From Bacteroides sp. MSB163 (GTDB lineage Bacteria > Bacteroidota > Bacteroidia > Bacteroidales > Bacteroidaceae): DNA of 64,000 bases. The stretch is from NCBI RefSeq assembly GCF_036416795.1, contig NZ_CP143867.1, positions 1,488,001 through 1,552,000 of the forward strand, written 5' to 3'. The notes below the pieces were generated by a model. The model searched no databases. It saw only the letters and a program-made list of their open reading frames with translations, and was not told the origin of the DNA. Within the stretch, counting starts at the first letter, position 1. The number at the start of each line of letters is the position of its first letter. The translations under genes were made by a program, and so were the position numbers. This document shows positions 61,208-64,000 of the stretch, piece by piece.

Positions 61208-64000
61208 ATGAAATCAGCATGTAAAAACAGATGCTTAGCAACAATTTTGCTTGCAATTTGCTTGATAGTGGGAACTCCGCTATGGGCACAACAAAAGGTA
61301 GTACATGGCGTAGTTGAAGATTTAGAAGGTAATCCTATGCCTGGTGTTTCAGTAACGATAGAAGGTACAGCCACCGGAACTATCACAGATGTAGATGGTA
61401 AGTATGAAATTACAACTCAGGATGGAAAAACATTGGTTTTCTCCTTTGTTGGAATGAAATCAGAAAAAGTAGAGGTAGGAAAGAAGTCTGTTATTAATGT
61501 CAGACTGAAAGAAGATGCCGTAATGCTTCAGGAAGTAGTAGCCATCGGCTATGGTACAAAAACAAGGGCTACCACTACCGGTGCAGTAGATTTGGTCAAC
61601 TCTGATAAATTAATGAACAGACCGGTAACAAACACAGCTGAGCTTTTGCAAGGTGTGGTTCCCGGTATGGAAATCAGAAGAACAAATCAAGGTAAAGTTG
61701 GTGAAGAAGGTTATTCCATTCAGGTCAGAGGGGTTACATCCCGTTCAGATCCGGGAATTCTGGTAGTAGTAGATGGCATTCCGTATAAAGATAATAATGC
61801 AGATGCCCTAAATAAGATTAACCCACAGGATATTGAAAACATTACTATTCTGAAGGATGCACAAGCAGCTATTTATGGTGCACGCGCAGCAGGCGGTGTC
61901 CTATTGGTTACCACTAAAAAAGGTAAAACAGCAAAACCGACAATCAGCTATACCGGTAATTTTACTTTTAATGCTCCTGCCAGCGTACCTCAAAAAGTAA
62001 ACGTTCTGCAGCACATTGAAATGATGGGTGAATTATATGCCAACGATGGAATAACCAATCACTTCTTTACCCATTTACTTCCATATGTAGAAACTGCTGA
62101 TATCTATTCCAAGGATCCTCAAGTTGTGAAAGGTCCGTTTGGTGATACTCCTGACTTAGTATTGGGCTGGCATGACTGGTGGGATGAGATGTATGGAACA
62201 GCTTTTGACCATTCACACAACCTATCTATATCCGGAGGTACAGAAAGATCCAATTATTATGCTTCTATCGGCTATCTTGATCAAGGTTCCATGTTCAACT
62301 ATGGAGAACATAATAATAAAAAATATTGGGGACGTTTCAAATATGAATATAATCTGAATAAGTATATTAAGCTCCGCTCCAACGTATATGTAGGCCGCAA
62401 AAAAGTAACAGAGCCTTATAATATCGACCATCTGGCATGGTTAACCTACTGGACCTGGAACTGCCAGCCTACCTACAATCCTCAAGGCGAGTATTATGCT
62501 TCCGGTGGTTTTGGCAATCCAATTGCTTATGCACAGCATACAGGCAATAAATGGAAGACTTATTATTCTTACTACACACAGTTAGGCTTTGACATCACCC
62601 CTATCAAAAACTTAACCATTACAGGTGACATGTCATTGAATTATGACATCACCGATGAGAAGTATTATCGCAAAAGACATCAGACCTACCACTGGGATGG
62701 TTCTCTAAACTACGATGTCATAGATTACTGGGAAGGCGGAAAAACTAAGACAGAATCTCTTTATGGCAGAAATGAACATATAGTTACATCTTTGCATGCC
62801 AACTACAATTTCAATATTACAGATAAGCATATGTTCAATGCAATGTTCGGTGCTTCCCATGAAGAACTCGACAGCAGAGGATTCAATGCCTATCGTTATA
62901 ATCTGATTACCGATGAATTGCCTGTATTGGGTTTAGGAGATGCAGAACAACAATATAATGATGAATATGCCAACGCATGGGCTATTACTTCCATTTTCGG
63001 ACGTTTAGGCTACAATTGGGATAATCGTGTCTTTGTTGAAGCTACTTATCGTAATGACGGTTCTTCTAAATTCGCCAAAGGTCATAAATGGGAAGATTTC
63101 TGGGGTGTTTCCGGCTCATGGATCATTTCCAATGAAAACTTCTTCACACCTGTCAAGGATTATCTGAACAATTTAAAAATCAGACTTTCCTGGGGACAGT
63201 TGGGTAATCAGGCAGGTATTGGATTATATGATCATTATCAATATATTTTTGTAGGTGGACAATATCCATTCGGAGATTCCAATAACCCATTGAAAGTTCC
63301 TAATGCATCATTAGGAGGTATGCCTGCCGTTGACAGAACATGGGAAACCATTGAGACTTATAATGCCGGAATCGATTTCGGTTTATTGAATAATCGCTTA
63401 AATGGTACTTTCGATTATTTTATCAAAGAGAATAAAAATATGTTTTATGCAGAAGAATTTCCTACCATTTTGGGAACAAGTGCCCCCTCTATCAATGGAG
63501 CTCATGTCAGAACCAACGGTTGGGAACTTACACTGAACTGGAAAGATAAAATAGGTAAAGTTGGTTATAGACTGGGAGTAACTTTAAGCGATAATAAAAC
63601 CAAAGTTGTTTCTTTAAGTGATTCCAGAAATCCAGGACATGGTTTAAATGCCTTTGTAGAGGGTTATCCTACCAATGCATTCTTCATTTATGAATTTGAT
63701 GGATTCATTAAAGACGAAGCTGATCTTGCAGATTATAAATCTAAGATAAAAGGTGGAGTTCCTACTAACCTAAGAGTAGGTGATGCCAAATATGTAGATA
63801 AAGATGGAGATGGAATATTGGAACCGACATTATATAAGGAAGGTGACCCCAACTCAGGTGACATTGTATATAAAGGCACTCACAATCAACGGTATTTATA
63901 TGGCATCAACCTGGGAGTCGACTGGAAAGGAATTGATTTTAGTGCATTCCTGCAAGGCGTAGGTAAATGGAATTGTATAAATGGAACTTATGCAGGAGGA
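61208..64000 (+). CDS. SusC/RagA TonB-dependent transporter, 3' end beyond window
   Basis: The frame opens at ATG 61208 and stays open for 931 codons to the window edge. Signal peptide (CLATILLAICLIVGTPLWAQ), carboxypeptidase-like domain (VHGVVEDLEGNPMPGVSVTIEG), TonB box region (MLQEVVAIGYGTKTRATTTGAV), plug domain (AELLQGVVPGMEIRR, QVRGVTSRSDPGILVVVDGIPY, IENITILKDAQAAIYGARAAGGVLLVTTKKG) and barrel strands follow. It is not a close copy of the SusC at 41277-44249. A SusD partner is expected just beyond the window. Starts 123 bases after the second GH116-like gene. Confidence 0.93.
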   Translation, partial: MKSACKNRCLATILLAICLIVGTPLWAQQKVVHGVVEDLEGNPMPGVSVTIEGTATGTITDVDGKYEITTQDGKTLVFSFVGMKSEKVEVGKKSVINVRLKEDAVMLQEVVAIGYGTKTRATTTGAVDLVNSDKLMNRPVTNTAELLQGVVPGMEIRRTNQGKVGEEGYSIQVRGVTSRSDPGILVVVDGIPYKDNNADALNKINPQDIENITILKDAQAAIYGARAAGGVLLVTTKKGKTAKPTISYTGNFTFNAPASVPQKVNVLQHIEMMGELYANDGITNHFFTHLLPYVETADIYSKDPQVVKGPFGDTPDLVLGWHDWWDEMYGTAFDHSHNLSISGGTERSNYYASIGYLDQGSMFNYGEHNNKKYWGRFKYEYNLNKYIKLRSNVYVGRKKVTEPYNIDHLAWLTYWTWNCQPTYNPQGEYYASGGFGNPIAYAQHTGNKWKTYYSYYTQLGFDITPIKNLTITGDMSLNYDITDEKYYRKRHQTYHWDGSLNYDVIDYWEGGKTKTESLYGRNEHIVTSLHANYNFNITDKHMFNAMFGASHEELDSRGFNAYRYNLITDELPVLGLGDAEQQYNDEYANAWAITSIFGRLGYNWDNRVFVEATYRNDGSSKFAKGHKWEDFWGVSGSWIISNENFFTPVKDYLNNLKIRLSWGQLGNQAGIGLYDHYQYIFVGGQYPFGDSNNPLKVPNASLGGMPAVDRTWETIETYNAGIDFGLLNNRLNGTFDYFIKENKNMFYAEEFPTILGTSAPSINGAHVRTNGWELTLNWKDKIGKVGYRLGVTLSDNKTKVVSLSDSRNPGHGLNAFVEGYPTNAFFIYEFDGFIKDEADLADYKSKIKGGVPTNLRVGDAKYVDKDGDGILEPTLYKEGDPNSGDIVYKGTHNQRYLYGINLGVDWKGIDFSAFLQGVGKWNCINGTYAGG

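Noticed and set aside
1..64000. tRNA, rRNA or insertion-sequence transposase genes
   Set aside because: None could be supported by eye; no transposase-like protein or tRNA cloverleaf was noticed.

Overview
The window looks like a gut Bacteroides chromosome (roughly the B. intestinalis/cellulosilyticus type; the species is inference). The evidence is TAnnTTTG -7 promoter boxes, NVEALA peptides, a BF3164-like lipoprotein, DUF3836/DUF6266 proteins and SusC/SusD pairs inside polysaccharide utilization loci (PULs).

Layout. 1-3.3 kb: minus-strand peptide locus with a membrane-anchored winged-helix regulator, one intact and one frameshifted NVEALA peptide and a propeller lipoprotein. 3.6-17.8 kb: accessory region with three DUF3836 secreted proteins, an AlbA_2/ATPase regulator gene cut by one amber codon, a TlpA-like lipoprotein, a giant alpha-2-macroglobulin without its thioester motif, a remnant of a second TlpA-like gene and a DUF1016 (YhcG) nuclease. 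17.8-21.1 kb: envelope operon ending in a TPR/HTH lipoprotein. 21.5-26.4 kb and 33.0-36.1 kb: one OmpR-type response regulator, two paralogous four-TM histidine kinases and two more DUF3836 genes, each divergent from a kinase. 26.5-31.4 kb: LemA/DUF3137/unknown/unknown/S1C-protease operon. 36.2-52.7 kb: a minus-strand PUL with catabolic genes. 52.9 kb to the end: plus-strand secreted protein, truncated inverted copy of the kinase gene, two GH116-like enzymes and the start of a second SusC.

How the genes work together. The PUL reads as a D-arabinan (D-arabinofuranose polymer) system: DUF4185 (GH183) and DUF2961 (GH172) enzymes, SusCD, a FucP-like permease, a FucI-type isomerase (which also accepts D-arabinose) and an AraB-type ribulokinase, with no fuculose aldolase gene in the window. 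That gives D-arabinose to D-ribulose to D-ribulose-5-phosphate. A LacI regulator sits at the divergent promoter region.

Regulatory DNA is unusually rich. Three DUF3836 genes have near-consensus sigma-54 promoters (TTGGCACGGCAC-TTGA) with an upstream TGTCC inverted-repeat site at constant spacing. Two other DUF3836 genes and a small operon share three tandem 11-bp direct repeats placed exactly 17 bp before a TAnnTTTG box, as expected for an OmpR/PhoB-type regulator. Two further operons share TCCCC boxes with identical spacing. Three intergenic regions carry degenerate arrays with a strict 22-bp period. These arrays and the two-circuit control of DUF3836 proteins are the best candidates for something undescribed.
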